Shown here: positions 25,128 to 37,691 of the stretch, piece by piece
How the letters are laid out: the number at the start of each line of letters is the position of its first letter
Numbering within the stretch: the first letter of the stretch is position 1
From: Amorphophallus konjac
Taxonomy: Eukaryota > Streptophyta > Magnoliopsida > Alismatales > Araceae
Direction: 5' to 3'
Length of the DNA stretch: 64,000 bases
Assembly: GCA_022559845.1 (NCBI GenBank)
Contig: CM040124.1
Coordinates: forward strand, 70,765,491 to 70,829,490
Program-made: the position numbers and the translations under genes
The notes under the pieces: generated by a model
Databases searched by the model: none
What the model saw: only the letters and a program-made list of their open reading frames with translations
What the model was told of the DNA's origin: nothing

Positions 25128-25144
25128 GTCCCTCCCCCCTAAAA
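25128..25144 (-). other. Polypurine tract of element Y
   Basis: The minus strand reads TTAGGGGGGAGGGAC immediately before the LTR start TGTAAGACCC. It is preceded by GACGAAATTCC, a context typical of Tekay-like 3' ends. Confidence 0.85.
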
Positions 25145-25159
25145 GGAATTTCGTCCTCG

Positions 25160-26789
25160 AAATTAAACGGAAGGACAAGGAGGAAACTGAAAGAAAATTA
25201 CACCTAACGGCATGAATAACAAACGAAAGGAACAAAAACGGATACCTTGGAAATAGAAGGCTGGCTTTCCGCGTGGCATAAAATAGACTCGCTTATATCT
25301 GCAGTCAACCACGGCACCATACAATTCCAGCCAGTCCATGCCCAGAATAGCGTCATACTCGGCCAATTGTAATGCATAAAGCTTCACAGGCATCGGCCGA
25401 TTGCTGACGACAATAGGAGAATCTTCCAGGCACACCGGAGTGGACATGAAATCTCCAGAGGGTAACTCAACAAGCAACGCACAGGGCACTTTGGTCATCG
25501 GCTCCTCAATGCAAGCAAAAAAATCCTCAGACACAAAGAAATGAGTAGCACCAGAATCGAAAAGAACATGAGCCGGACGATCGAAAATCGAAACCGTACC
25601 TTCTACCAGATTAGCTGCCACAACTTCTGCACGAGTGATGTGAGTGACTCTGCCTCTCGGAGGGCGACTGGCTGCAGAAGACTGCTGAGAAGGAATTGGA
25701 GCAGATAGGTAAGACGGCTGAGGTTGAGGCGGCGGAGGAAGACGAAACTGAGGCTGCTGCGGCTGGGTAAACTGCGAGAACTGCATCGACTTCAACTTCA
25801 GAGGAAAGTCTCGAACCACGTGACCCGGCTGATCACAGCGATAGCACACAATCGGCAAGGAACACGGCACGCCTGGATGACTGCCACCACACCTCGGACA
25901 CGGACGCTGTTGACTACCGGAAAAATCTTGGCGCGGTCGAACAGAAGGAACGGACAGTTGACTCAGATCAAAAGGCGCCGAATGCTCAAACTTCCTCTTA
26001 GGCTTCTTGTTCTTGAATTGCCAGAAGTGGGAGTCAGGAGAATAAGAAACACCGCTGACAACAGGAACGGCAGAAGGAACTCCTGGAACATACGGCTGGT
26101 AGTCGGCTGCACCATTCTTGCCTGAGAAAGCCCTCGAGTCCTCGCCATTTCCATCTCCACTGCAATAGCTACCTGGTACGCTGAATCCAACTCAGACACT
26201 CGAGTAGCGAACAACGGTAGGCTCAATTCCGCTTTCAGTCCGCGCAGAAACTGCTGATTCTTCATCGCTTCATCAGCAAAAATATGGGGCGCGTACCTGC
26301 CCAACTCGATGAACTTATCTCGGTACTACAACATAGTCATATCACCTTGCGTCAGCTCCAGAAACTGATACATCTTCGCTAACTTGACGTAGGCTGGAGT
26401 GTAAGCACGTTCGAAAGCAGCAACGAACTCTGCCCAGGTGATTTGCCGAAGCGAACGGGAACGGAAGGCAACCTCCCACTCTGCAGTCCACCACGTGCGT
26501 GCGGTACCTTGAAGCTGATAAGTAGACAACATGACTCGCTCATCATCCGCGCACTCCATCGACTGGAACACGCACACAGTGGCATCGAGCCACGATCTAG
26601 CTGCCTCGGATCTGATTGACCCTCGAAAGTCGGTGGGTGGAACAACATGAATTCCTTTAACGCTCTACCACGACCACCAGGTACTTCATCACGCGGAGCA
26701 GGGTCGACAGAAGCTAGCACAGCTGGGGCAGAGGAAGTGCCACTCTCTTCTCGAGGAGCCCGAGCCTTCTTCCATCCACGAGGCAACAT
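25160..26789 (-). pseudogene. gag: gag-protease of element Y (broken)
   Basis: I take the ATG at about 26789 (MLPRGWKKARAPREE) as the start, as gags of this group often begin with a basic MPPRG-like sequence. The gag domain continues with FHPPTFEGQSDP, a frameshift, then ARTWWTAEWEVAFRSRS, WAEFVAAFERAYTPAYVK and LELTQGDMTML. A TAG stops it (about 26323-26325), then FIELGRYAPHIFADEAMKNQ and VSELDSAYQVAIAVEMEMAR follow. After another shift comes a zinc knuckle CYRCDQPGHVVRDF with the last Cys replaced by Phe. The protease follows with LFDSGATHFFVSEDF and EYDAILGMDWLELYGAVVDC. The frame ends soon after and no pol follows. The missing pol is a deletion within this lineage, not an insertion break. 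Confidence 0.87.
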
Positions 26790-26924
26790 CTTGAATCTAG
26801 GAAACATACGATAACGGAAACCATCAGCAATCACGAGAAACATCCTAAGCCAGCAACAGACGACTCAGTGGACTTGCTCTGGACCAGTGCAAGGTCCAAT
26901 TCCTAATACAAATCCCCAACACCG

Positions 26925-26937
26925 CTCTGATACCAAC
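26925..26937 (-). other. Primer-binding site of element Y (tRNA-Met)
   Basis: The minus strand reads TTGGTATCAGAGC directly after the 5' LTR end (...CCGTCACA). Intact tRNA-Met site, the same primer as element X. Confidence 0.92.
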
Positions 26938-28899
26938 TGTGACGGCCCAGAGCTCTGATTCGATATACCGATAGTATCGATACACCGATACCAAGAATTG
27001 GGGACGCACCCAAGAGGCTGATGAGGCCCCCAAAGGGTTAGTGGAGTTTGCTGAGGAGTTGCATAACGAATTGAGACCGCAGGCGCGTAATATTAATTAG
27101 AATAGCAATTAATAAATAAGTGCGGAAGCAATTTAAAATATCAGAGTGGTAAAATACATACAATAGTCCAGATTCACAAATAACAAAGGTCCACTGCACA
27201 ACTACACGGGGCATGCCCCGGATCAAAAGAACAAAAGACAAACCAACACAGCTGGCACTCTAACGACGCTCGGCACAACCACGAGAAGGACCGGCGGACG
27301 ACTGGGGCAGCTCACTTGAAAGAAGGAAGGGTGAGTCACAGCCAGACTCAGTAGGGGTCACGCGGATCCCTACCTCAAACTAAGCAGACAAGCAGGCGAA
27401 TATAAAAGCAATTAGAGCATGCATTTAAATAATAACCAGGCTAGTGCACAATTTAAAAAATAAATGATAACGATAGGAAATAGCGTCAGGAGCTAAATCT
27501 ACCAACAGAATAAACCACCACTGACCAAGTGAAGTGAGAGACGGAACAACCCACTAGAAGGACAAGACCAGACGGGTCCCCTGACGACTTACACTATGTC
27601 TCGGCAACTCGCAAGTCTGGCTCACGACAAGCGAGAGGCGTAACAGGACCAAACCAAGTACTAGTCAGAGTGACACTCGTTAGTGCCTATCCATGTCTCC
27701 GACCACGTGTGCACACACTGACTCCTGCCTAGAGCCAGGCCTCTAGCTAGTTTCCCCCACCCCCCCGTTGGACGCAACGGTAACCGCAGGGGCCCACGGT
27801 AACTAGCTTACAAACCGTGCAATGGGAACACCCCTCCACCTCTCCCGGGTGGGACGACAGCTCAATCGCTGGGCTACGACTAGTGGTTCCATCACAAGGA
27901 AGTGGAAGCAACTCTATTGGAATCTATTAAATACGGCGCATGCATAACTTAGAAAGCATTAAAGAATGAACGGGCAACTTTGAAAACCCCAGGGGATGTA
28001 ACGGTCTACTGTCGCCGTGTCACAGTGGTGTGACGGTCGAGGGGTAGTGCGTTACATGAACTGTAACGTGCCCCCACACGGCCGTTACAGCCACCTGTGA
28101 CGAAAAACACCCACGGTCAAACGGGATGTAACGCGCTCGCGCAGGCGCGTTACGGCGCCCTGGCAACCGCCCGATAGGCCGTCAAGCCAACCGCCTGACC
28201 GGGTCAACGGAAACCAACATGAGTGTAACGGTCAGGGGCCTGACCGTTACACACACTGTGACGCCCCCTTGCAGGGCCGTTACAGTGCTGTAATGCGTCA
28301 CGTGAGGGCCGTTACGCGTGTGACGGTTCCTGGTAGGACCGTCACATCGACTGTGTGCTAAAACCGAACCGCTTAAAATCGAGCCCCCTCACGGTGGAGC
28401 CGGATCGACGGGGAAACGCAGAAAAACTATAAAACCTACCAAACCACGACATTCTACAACTAAAGCATGCATCAAAACATAAAAACAATGCCCATGGAGT
28501 GATTTTCAAGGATTTAGCCTAAATTACCCTAACATGGAATTTTGCATGGAAATTGAAGAAAACAACGTCGGATGGGCGTGCATGCTATGCCGATGCGATC
28601 CTAGCGAGACAAGGATTCCATCCCGCTACCTCAATCGCGACGAAAACTGAGTTTGGGCCGCATGCAAGCAAAGGGTCACCGCGGCTCCTCTCGCCCCGTC
28701 TCACCTCCACGCCCCACGAATCGCGACGAGGTCAACACCTACGCGTTCCTCGCGATGAGCCGGTTCCAAAGACACCTCCCGCGCCTCGATCCGCGGCCGT
28801 CTGGACCGAAACCGAGAGAGTGGGAGAGGAGGGATCGTGAGAGGGAGAGAGGGTGAGAGAGAACAAGTGAGGGAGAGAGAGAATTCGGTGGGGAGAGAG

Positions 28900-28948
<49 letters not shown>

Positions 28949-29076
28949 CCAATAAATCTATAACTAATTCAAATAATTACCAGAAAATAGCCTAAAAATC
29001 CACAAAATAGCTGAAATTCACGGAATAAAATCTAGATCCGAACCACTATGAATCCGCTTAAGACACGGGTCTTACA
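26938..29076 (-). repeat. 5' LTR of element Y
   Basis: 2139 bp, plus orientation TGTGACGGCC to GGGTCTTACA. The 12-bp-arm hairpin is conserved at 28225-28250. It differs from the other LTR by scattered substitutions and by a longer TA tract. Confidence 0.92.
28903..28947. repeat. TA microsatellite expanded in one LTR of Y
   Basis: About twenty TA units here against roughly nine at the same place in the other LTR (24979-24997). The LTRs are identical at insertion, so the length change happened afterwards. Confidence 0.85.
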
Positions 29077-32000
29077 TGTAGTGTCCCAAAATTTATATAA
29101 ATAATTTTTGAATTATTTTAAAATTGCCTGAAATTTATTAGGAATTAATCGCTTGATAATGAGATTTTAAGTCCCAATAAATGTTAAATAACTAATCCAG
29201 CTTTGATAATTGAAGCCCAATAGGTTCCAGGAGTAAGCCCATTAAGTTTTGCCCATATTCTAGAAGGTTATTTAACCTATCCACGGATTTTAAGGATAAA
29301 TACCATTTTTATAGATAATTATGTGGATAAACAAATAAAAGAGTTTGAATTAGGTTGAAATCTACACACAGTGGATGTAGCGGTCTATCGTGCGACCACC
29401 ACATGCATGTAACGCACCAGCACTCAAACGTTACGCTCTATAGGTTCCGTGAAGTGAAGAACCAGCAAAAAGATTAGATTTTTACTAGTCTATCACTTTG
29501 AGATCGAGATGGGAGGACTAGTAAACGTGTTAAGAACTCTCAGAAGTCGATCTAAGCTTTAATAAGGACTCTAGAATTGATATAATCCTCAAACCCTAGC
29601 CAAAACCCTATAAATAGACCCTAGTTTTGACCTGCACAACCCCTACATTGGCTCGCGTGGAATCAAAGTAAGGAGTCATAATTTTGGGTAAGTTCTTTAG
29701 AAGTTTTCGTTTATAATACTTTATACTAATAGCTCTCCAAATTTCGTGCTAGGAGATCAAGTAACCAAGGAGATAAATGCTTCTAAAGTCGTTGATTCTG
29801 TCATAGTAGCCCAGGATTCAGAGCAAAGGACTACTGAAGATCAAGGAATTAGGATGCCTAAACGAGGTAATTAGAGTTTGGTTCTTTAGAACTTTTTGTT
29901 ACCAATAGTATCATCTTCCTAACCTCCAAATTTCACATCTTTAGGTAAGAGGTTGCAGAGTTAGGGTAATGTGAAGTTGCTGAAAAATCACAGGGAGAGA
30001 AGAACTAGGGTGACCCTTGAAGACACAAATTAGAAGTTTAAAACCCAGTTAAGAGGTAGGTTATCTCATGAACGGCAATAACATATTGTTAGGGATAAAA
30101 GCCCTCTAGTTTATTTGGATTTCATGCATTGTGCTTCATGAATTTCATGTTTTAGGATTAGTCTATACATTCATGCATGCCTTCAACCCTAATTGAAGAT
30201 AAAAAGCTATCTCTTGTTATTTCATTACTACCTATGCATCTAGATAGCCTTTTTCTCATTTTGACATGATTGGAGTAGTTAGTCTATGGCATGTTTTAAA
30301 CTATAGTTTTCTATAGTTTCTATTTTCTGTCAGCAGAGGACCTAACGGTCTATCGGAAGACCGCTAGGGACGTGTACCGGACCTACATTGACCGTCACAC
30401 CCTCTGTGAACGACTGAAGGGTTTTGTGAAATCTAACAGACCTAATATAGACCGTTACCTTCCTATGACGCGCCCAGACTAGTCCGTCACACAACACTGC
30501 ATTCTAACAGAATCAAGATTGGTCCAATTAATATATATGTATGCCTAGTTAATTAGATCTTAACCTGTTTTCATGATTTTAAGTTCCAGTACTGATTCAT
30601 GTTAGAAATTTGCATACTTTATAGTTATTTTAAAGCGTATGTTAACTTCATGCCAAAGCACTATAGTTTTGTATTAAAACCTTGATTTAGAAAGAGGATA
30701 TTGATGAGTTTTATCATGATCTTATACCGTTACACATTCTCTATTATCTATAGAGTTAATTCTTTAAGTACATGGCATATATCCCGGTATATGTCCATTA
30801 GTTCACACTTTTTCACTATAGGAACATATTCTTGAACATGATGACCTCTCTATTAGATATTACTTCCAATGGACTTGGAAATCTTATTTCAAGGCCTCCG
30901 TAATTCTCTGCGAGCCTAGGATTCTCACTAGGACGCCAAGTTGGTTGTACCATAAAAGCCCAGTTGTTAGAAACACTATCGATATTTTCTGGTTCTAGAT
31001 ATGTAACGGATTCATATTAGACCGTCAGGCCTATCTAATGATCCAAAATATGACCGTCACATTTACTGAGTCCATTCTATTATTTCTGGATTTGGACCAT
31101 TGTAACGGCCCAATAGTGGAGCGTTATGTTCATGTAACGGCCCAGTTATTGACCGTCACAGTTCTTAAGTACTTTAACCTGAGGTTTGACCAAAGAGTTG
31201 ATATTCTAAAGTTCCCAGATGAATTATTGATGGTCTAGGACTTGTCATATTATCCAAGAGACTTAATATAATGAATGAAAGATAAGGAATGTACCGTTAT
31301 GTTGCCGATTTATTTCCATGGCATAACATAGTTCTAATATGGTATTGAATTTCCTTGTTCTAAATAGAAGCATTCATTCATTGAATTATTGTTATCATCA
31401 ACTTATCGAAATTGTACATTCTTGGCCATATTGTTTACATGCGTGGAAGTAGCTTGATTTATACTTGAAGATGCGATCGAGCACTGATTGTGTTCAAGGG
31501 CTCTATGCTAGTCCCCTCGACTGATTGTCGGAAACATATTATAAACCATGGGGTATGATGCTACTGGCGTCACATTACGATGGGAGTACTTTCTTTATAA
31601 ATAAGTGAAAATCCACGATACATGTACATGACTTTCTTGCTTGTTACATGATATTCCACATAAATTCACCAAGTACTTGCTCATAAGCAAAAGATGTTTG
31701 GGTGATGAATATGTGACTTGCTAGTACATTCTTGTTCATGAAAGGCCATGCTACATTCTTGTTATATTCTTGCTAGTTCATACTTGCTCTCATTCTATCT
31801 TGAACGATCATCTTTGTTACTTTGGTTATTCGCTTGGTTATCGCATTCCGCATGCTTTTACCTTATTCTTTAGAGCTAAAATGTTAATTACTTAAATAGT
31901 GCCTTCATGTTGATGCGAAGATACCTACTGGGCAAGTGTGCTCATTACCTATTTCTAATCTTTTTCAGGAGATGGAAGTGAGTCGGGATCAGATTCGGAA

Positions 32001-32316
32001 TATTCAAATAGTGGGTCCGAGAGTGAATAAAGAATGAGTGAAGACTTAGGAAGTCTACATTGTTTAGATTGAGTCTATGTAAGTTTCTTATTTCTTGAGT
32101 CTAGTATGATGAAGAAAGTTGAACTAGTGATTGTATTTGAATATTTGATTGATAATGTGAAATGAAAGTTGAAGTTTGAGTAGATATTGTGTAATTACAT
32201 TTATGCGTGTGATTGTCTTGCGCTCTGATCATTCTTGCTTGCAAGAGATTTACCATGCCTGCTGTTCACGTTACTCGAGCTAGTCTTCCACTGTAATAAA
32301 AGCTCGGGACATGACA
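29077..32316 (+). repeat. 3' LTR of element X
   Basis: It starts TGTAGTGTCCC (the first five bases also occur at 23012-23016 as Y's target duplication) and ends CTCGGGACATGACA, 3240 bp, followed by the target duplication GTTAT. TATA at 29609-29616. It is collinear with the 5' LTR throughout, including all inverted-repeat clusters (30353-30373, 31010-31160). Confidence 0.93.
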
Positions 32317-32321
32317 GTTAT

Positions 32322-33306
32322 GCTATCGGAATTCCTCCGTGGCATAATAGCCAAATAATTCTTCATTGAACTCACATGTATATTCACTTTGGTACGTTCT
32401 TACCTTGATTTTTGCTATCATGAAACTATTTTTGGAATTGTTATTATTGGTATACATTATTATTTCTCGTGGAAGTAGCTTGATTTATAATTTGAAGATG
32501 CAAGAGCGGGCACGGACGGTGTCCAAGGGCTTGACACTAGCCCCCTTGCAGATGGCCGGAAACATACTGTAAACCATGGGGAATGAACACTGGCGTCGCA
32601 TTACGTTGGGAGTACCTTTTTTATAAACGGGAGAAATCCACGAGGCTATCTTATGAAATTTACATGCTTGCTAGTACATTCTCGTTACATGACTTTCTAG
32701 AACATAACCTTCTCAAGGTTATGAAAAGTACATTCTCGATACATGCTAGTACATTCTTGTTCGTTAAAGGCCACATTACAATCTTGCTTGATCATGATCC
32801 CATATTCTCAAATCTTCATATTTGTCTTGTGATTTATATCGGTTTTATCACGTGTTTTATCGCACTTCACATTATTGCCGTTTATAGAGTTAAAATGTTA
32901 ATTACTTTAACATTGCTTTCATGTTGATATGAAGATACATAGTGGACAAGTGTGCTCATTCCTACTTTCTGATCTTTTCAGGAAACTCTAGCGGGTCGGA
33001 TTCAGACTATTCAAGAGGCGAGTCCGATAGTGAATGGAGATCCGAGTGAAGCCTAGTAGTGTCTTATTTAGAGTCATAATGATGTAATCTTTCTTTATTG
33101 AGTCTAGTTCGTCACTATGTCAGGAGACTCAAATGTCAATGTACTTTTTGTTATGATTTAATAAAGATTAGAGTTTTTAATTAAATATGGTGCATTCCTC
33201 TTTTATGTGTGAATGTTTAGCACTTTGATTATATTACTAACTTGAGACGTATTGCCGACTATTCACGTTCCCGACCTAATTCCACTGCATATCTCGGGGC
33301 GTGACA
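32322..33306 (+). repeat. Solo LTR Z, right part
   Basis: Continuation of Z after element X. It matches the end of W1: a CGTGGAAGTAGCTTG block at 32470, then CAAGTGTGCTCATT at 32947, and the end CTCGGGGCGTGACA. It is followed by CAAAT (33307-33311), which pairs with CAAAC at 12945-12949 as a target duplication with one change. Together the two parts make a solo LTR of about 3.18 kb, close to W1. Confidence 0.85.
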
Positions 33307-33311
33307 CAAAT

Positions 33312-34631
33312 GCTAGAATCTAGGTTACCAGGTAAACTCTTAGTTGATTAACACAGGAATAGGGCTACAGTGTCAGGACAGGACTCTCGAGGACAACAAG
33401 AAAATCACATCTCAATCATGAGTAACATGTACATCAAGCAGCCAAAACACTGAACCTCGTTAGTAGGAAACTTGAATCGCTACTCTCAAGTGACAGGAGC
33501 ACTTCCTACAAGAAGAGGGGCCGGATGTATCCACAGACAACTTAGTCCGCAGCCTCAGGTCTACTCGCCCCAGGCAGAAACTAAGACACCATACACAGTA
33601 CCACAGAACAAGGACTAGCTGGGGTCACACTCGTCAGTGCATGTCCAACGCCCCCAACCAAGGGTGCACAGACAGACTATCTGCTCTAAGTCGGGTCCTC
33701 TAGCCGATTTTCCCCCTAGCTGGACTCAGGCTACAAAGGTAAGGGGCTCTATGGTAACCAGCTTAAAAATCGTCTACTTGGATCTAGCCTTCACCGCTCC
33801 CCGGTGGGTAAGTACAAGTATGCCCAGGTCAGCTACGTCGAGTGGGAAGGATCACTGAAAGTGAGAACTCGCTGTAACACCGGACACCACTGGAGTACCT
33901 CCGGTTCACACTATTCCATCATGAGGCAGCTTGATATCACGGAGGACAAGAACAACTGACTGGGTAGCTAATCCATCTACTGCTGATGCACATGGCATAG
34001 ATCGGGACCACTAATTGCGCGGAATCGTGGAAATCCAGTTGACGGAGACACTGGGCTTGGTCAGCCATCCCACTGGCTGCCCAGAAAGCCTGGGTAGCCA
34101 GGGGTTTGGCCGCCTAGTAGACAGACCCTGGGTGGCCGTCCATCACTCTGGGTAGGGCGGCCAGTCCTCTTGGCCACCCAGACACGTGGGCAGCCAAGGG
34201 CTTGGCCTCCTAGTGTACAACCTCCTGGGCAGCCACCTCACTGGCCGCCCAGCTTCCCTAGGCGGCCAATGCCCTGGCCTCCCAAACTAGGCAGAGGCAG
34301 CATCCCTATTTGCCGCCTCCCTGTTCAGGCCCCCCTCCAAAACCAACGCTGGAGGCTCATCCCCACACCCAACTCGCCCACATTGGGCTCGGAAACCCCC
34401 TAAAAACATGGGGAGATTGTTCCCTACCACAATGGCATCCATGATAGGCGATTTAAATGAAGGACTGCTACGAAACCCGGTCGAATGGTGCTCTCGACCC
34501 TAGCATGCATTTTTCCCTGAAAAGGCGATAAACCCCTCTCTCTCACCCAAAACAATACCAGATCATGGGAAAATGCAGTACAGGTAGTTAGGATCCGTCC
34601 CCCTACCTCTCACAAGAAAACCACGCGCTAA
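33312..34631 (-). repeat. 5' LTR of element V, second part
   Basis: Continuation of V's LTR after solo LTR Z. The stretch near 33617-33660 (CACTCGTCAGTGC, then a GGTGCACA-like piece) matches the LTRs of Y (CACTCGTCAGTGCCTGTCC at 23755). From 34060 to 34320 it holds a cluster of inverted repeats with CTGGGCAGCCA / TGGCCGCCCAG arms (34225-34235, 34242-34252). It ends where the CACTA transposon begins. The expected U3 end (GGTCTTACA-like) was not found, so it is incomplete. Confidence 0.7.
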
Positions 34632-35012
34632 CACTATAGGAAAATAGACTTTTACCTACATTTTAAAAATATTGGTATAGGTCTTTACCTACGTTTCTTT
34701 GCCACGCTTTCAAAACGTGACGCTTGCTCGCGTGACTATAGATTATACCTACGTTTCAATGAAATGTAAGTATAGATCGACTTATACCTACACTTTAGAA
34801 GCGTAGGAATAGTCTAACATAAGCGTAGGCAAAAGTCACCTACAGACACATATATAGAAGGATATACCTACGTTTCGGAAAACGTAAGTATTACCTTTTT
34901 CCACATAGTAAAAGAAACGTATGAATAAGGATTAACATCACTTTTTTAAAAATGTAGAAAATAGTTTAACATCGGTTAATAAAAAACGTAGGAATAGGTT
35001 ATCTTTTTTTAA
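34632..35012 (+). mobile_element. CACTA-type DNA transposon end
   Basis: It starts CACTATAGGAAAATAG, the terminal signature of CACTA (En/Spm) transposons. About 350 bp of subterminal repeats follow, built on ACCTACGTTT in both orientations (examples near 34688, 34748, 34867). The three bases before it are TAA, a possible target duplication. I did not find the matching right end (...TAGTG with inverted subterminal repeats) before 39 kb, nor a transposase. The element is either a truncated copy or has an end destroyed later. Confidence 0.72.
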
Positions 35013-37690
35013 AAATATATTATTAATATATATTCTCTCATCACCTATAATAGTGCATCCATTCATATCTTCACATTCATAGATTGTATCATTCGCAACC
35101 ATGTTGATCCACATAATTCTCATTCACCCCTATTTACAATCCATTCACTGAAGATAATTGAGGAACATACATTTACAATCTATTCACTAAACAATCCATT
35201 CACACTAAATTACAATCCTTCATTTATTAAAAACTAAGGTTTGTCTAACAAAAAAATTATCAAACTTCCGACAATATTTCATGGACAGAATCCTATCCCC
35301 ACATCCCCGACGAAAAAAAAAATTCATTAGCACTTACACTTACGAATCAATCACAGGAGAAAGGATATATGGAGAGAAAAACTTGAAAGATAAAAGATAC
35401 CAATGAGAAAAAGACAGATTCTAGATGGCAACCTTCGTATAGTTTAAATTTATGGCAAAATTATTTTGTTTAATTAAAGTACAACTTCTTATCTTCTTAG
35501 TGCACACAAGGATAGGCATGTTCCTCAACAATCACCTTAACAAGAATTATTGAAGCATTGTAAAACACTAAAGTCCTCACATCATAAAATCTATCAAATT
35601 TCCAAAGATATATCTAATGTACAGAATCACACATCTATAGATGATAGGAGAAATATATTGAGACATTCTATGAAATCACATTTCTAACGTTGTCTTTCCA
35701 AAAACGAATCCTAAGCAGAGCATATCAATTGTACTCGTGTATATTATGACACACTTACATGTAATTCACAAAGATGCACGATGAAACTCAATAAGCACAA
35801 TTAAATCATCTCAGAAATTATCAAACTTAAAATATAATTCACAAAAACAGTCTTGAATAGGAGTAAGCATGTTTGGGTTGATATAGCAAGTGCTAGCATC
35901 AAAGTTACATTCATCTGCGACTGAACAGCGTCCGGATTATCCATTTCTACAAACGGGGGGAACTGGGTTGCCTGCATTATTCACAAAACAGCTGCGCGTA
36001 GGCACTAGTAGCAGAAGGCCTCACAGAAAGGGGCATAAATCATCTAGCTCGCCAAAAATCTTGCAGGCAGCACAGCTCAAGAAATTGTTGTGGAGAAACT
36101 AGACAGTTATATAACATGGAAATGGCATGCACAAAAGTTACTAAAAAATATGAATCATTTTTTTTCTTTTGGGTCAAAATATGAATCATTTGTTACTGAA
36201 ACTTGAAGCATAGCAAATAAATAGACAACAGATAAAACTGCGAGGCTATGCTTACGCTAGGATGAAGTGGTAACCTGGAAATAGGATGCAGAATAGCCTC
36301 TAACAACGAGTACAACACATTACAGAAACTTTAAGACGGGCCAAGTAAATAGATGGTGGGTACTACAAGCCTGCATTTATTCCCAGGTCAAGATATGCCT
36401 GCTTGCTTGAGCAGGATAAATTATTGCATGACTAAAGCCTTAATTAGTGTACCTGTGGGCGGATGATCTCAGAAATCCAACTCACAAACACTTCCCTTTT
36501 GGAAGCTGAACTCAGAAACATTCTTAGTAAGTTCAGGTTGGAGGGCAAGCATAATCAGCGTCTGAACCTAAGATCCTGCTTCGTACAGAAGCACCATAAT
36601 AGCTCTATGCAAAAGTCATTGCCCAAATAAAGCCCAAGTAAAACACATTTAATGACAACTAAGTTTGTAGAACCAGTTAAATATGAAGCTCCCACTAGAC
36701 AAATTCTTTAAACTAAGATGGTTGGTAATATAGTAGCAGGGCAGGGCCACTAAAGAAGATGGAAAGTCAGCATCTAGCGCCAGCAAAGGAATGAAATAGA
36801 AACTCAACCAGAATGAAGACTTACCACCGTTGTTTGGCTTCATAATCCAAATGTGCCAATATGCATTCCGAACCTCACTCCCGAAATTTTTTTGTCGGAA
36901 GTTAGTAGATACCATTACTTAGTTGAATACTTATGTTGTAGGAAGTAAAATAGTAGATCAGGTTATAGATAGATTCTGTCTCTTTTACTGTTTACCAATA
37001 TTAGATAGAGGAGCATACTATGAGTCAATCAGCATTGTCATGGATATAACATAGGCTCACAAGATATTCAAAATCACAAAAAATTAGAAAGAAAAAAATG
37101 CATACAGAGATTTTAGACAACAATACATGCTATTGTTGCATTCTATGGTACGAAGAACATACTATGACCCAATCATCATTATAATGGATATCATATAGGT
37201 TTATAAGATATTCAAAATCACACAAAAAATTGAAAATATGTCAGAAGTGTAGGTGGAGATTTTAGATGGCAATACATGCCAAGGTGGTAAGGTGATTCAA
37301 ACATTATCTAAATCTAAATTTCAACAAAACAAAGAAGATTGTGCAATAAATCCCTGTAGTTTTAGCCTAAAGTTGGGTTTGTCTCCGGTGTTATATAAAT
37401 TTGAGTTGCATGTGCCCTTTTATGATAACATGAGAATCATATATAAATAAAAAATAGACCACACAAAAAATGGTCCTATTTCCTTGCGCTTTTTAAAATA
37501 TCTGCAAATAAAAACATGGGGCCATACTCTTGTAGAACTCTCTTGGGTGTGTATACACGTATGTGAGACACGGAATATTTTCACGTGGGAAAAATAAATA
37601 TTCTTTTTGAAAAGAGACATTCCTCTGCATAGAGAGGGTTATTCCGTGTGTGCGCATAGTATCAGACGATTTGGGTTCGAGTGCTGGACC
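35013..37690. other. Unassigned AT-rich DNA, possible CACTA interior
   Basis: No protein family is recognisable on either strand. A minus-strand frame at 36649-36915 ends an exon-like stretch at a good donor-like GTGGTAAGT near 36830, but it matches nothing I know. Direct repetition is visible between 37020-37085 and 37150-37215 (ATCATT/ATCAGCATTGTCATGGATAT-like and AAGATATTCAAAATCACA). It may be the non-coding interior of the CACTA element, or host DNA. Confidence 0.35.
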
Positions 37691-37691
37691 A

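Larger units (their letters stand above)
23017..29076 (-). mobile_element. Gag-only LTR retrotransposon Y nested in X
   Basis: Minus-strand element with two LTRs (23017-25127 and 26938-29076), a tRNA-Met PBS, a polypurine tract and only about 1.8 kb between the LTRs. That interior encodes gag and protease; reverse transcriptase, RNase H and integrase are absent. It resembles the class described as terminal-repeat retrotransposons with a GAG domain. The target duplication TGTAG (23012-23016, 29077-29081) is perfect and made of the first five bases of X's 3' LTR. The LTRs are very similar to each other, so it is recent and must have used pol from a relative. Confidence 0.92.
15147..32316 (+). 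mobile_element. Full-length Tekay-like LTR retrotransposon X, interrupted by Y
   Basis: Both LTRs, the tRNA-Met PBS, gag, protease, reverse transcriptase, RNase H, integrase and a C-terminal chromodomain-like part are present in the normal Ty3/gypsy order. It ends with a polypurine tract. The 5-bp target duplication GTTAT (15142-15146, 32317-32321) is perfect. Without the nested element Y it is about 11.1 kb. The long LTRs (3.2 kb), the domain order and the chromodomain-like tail fit the Tekay/Del chromovirus clade. All coding parts are broken, so it cannot move by itself. The two LTRs differ by only a few percent by eye, so it is the youngest full-length element here apart from Y. Confidence 0.93.

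Noticed and set aside
37640..37690. Possible SINE or tRNA remnant because of a B-box-like GGGTTCGAGTGC
   Set aside because: No A box at the proper distance, no poly-A or target duplication. The site lies next to the PBS-like sequence of the Tat LTR and is explained as its leader.
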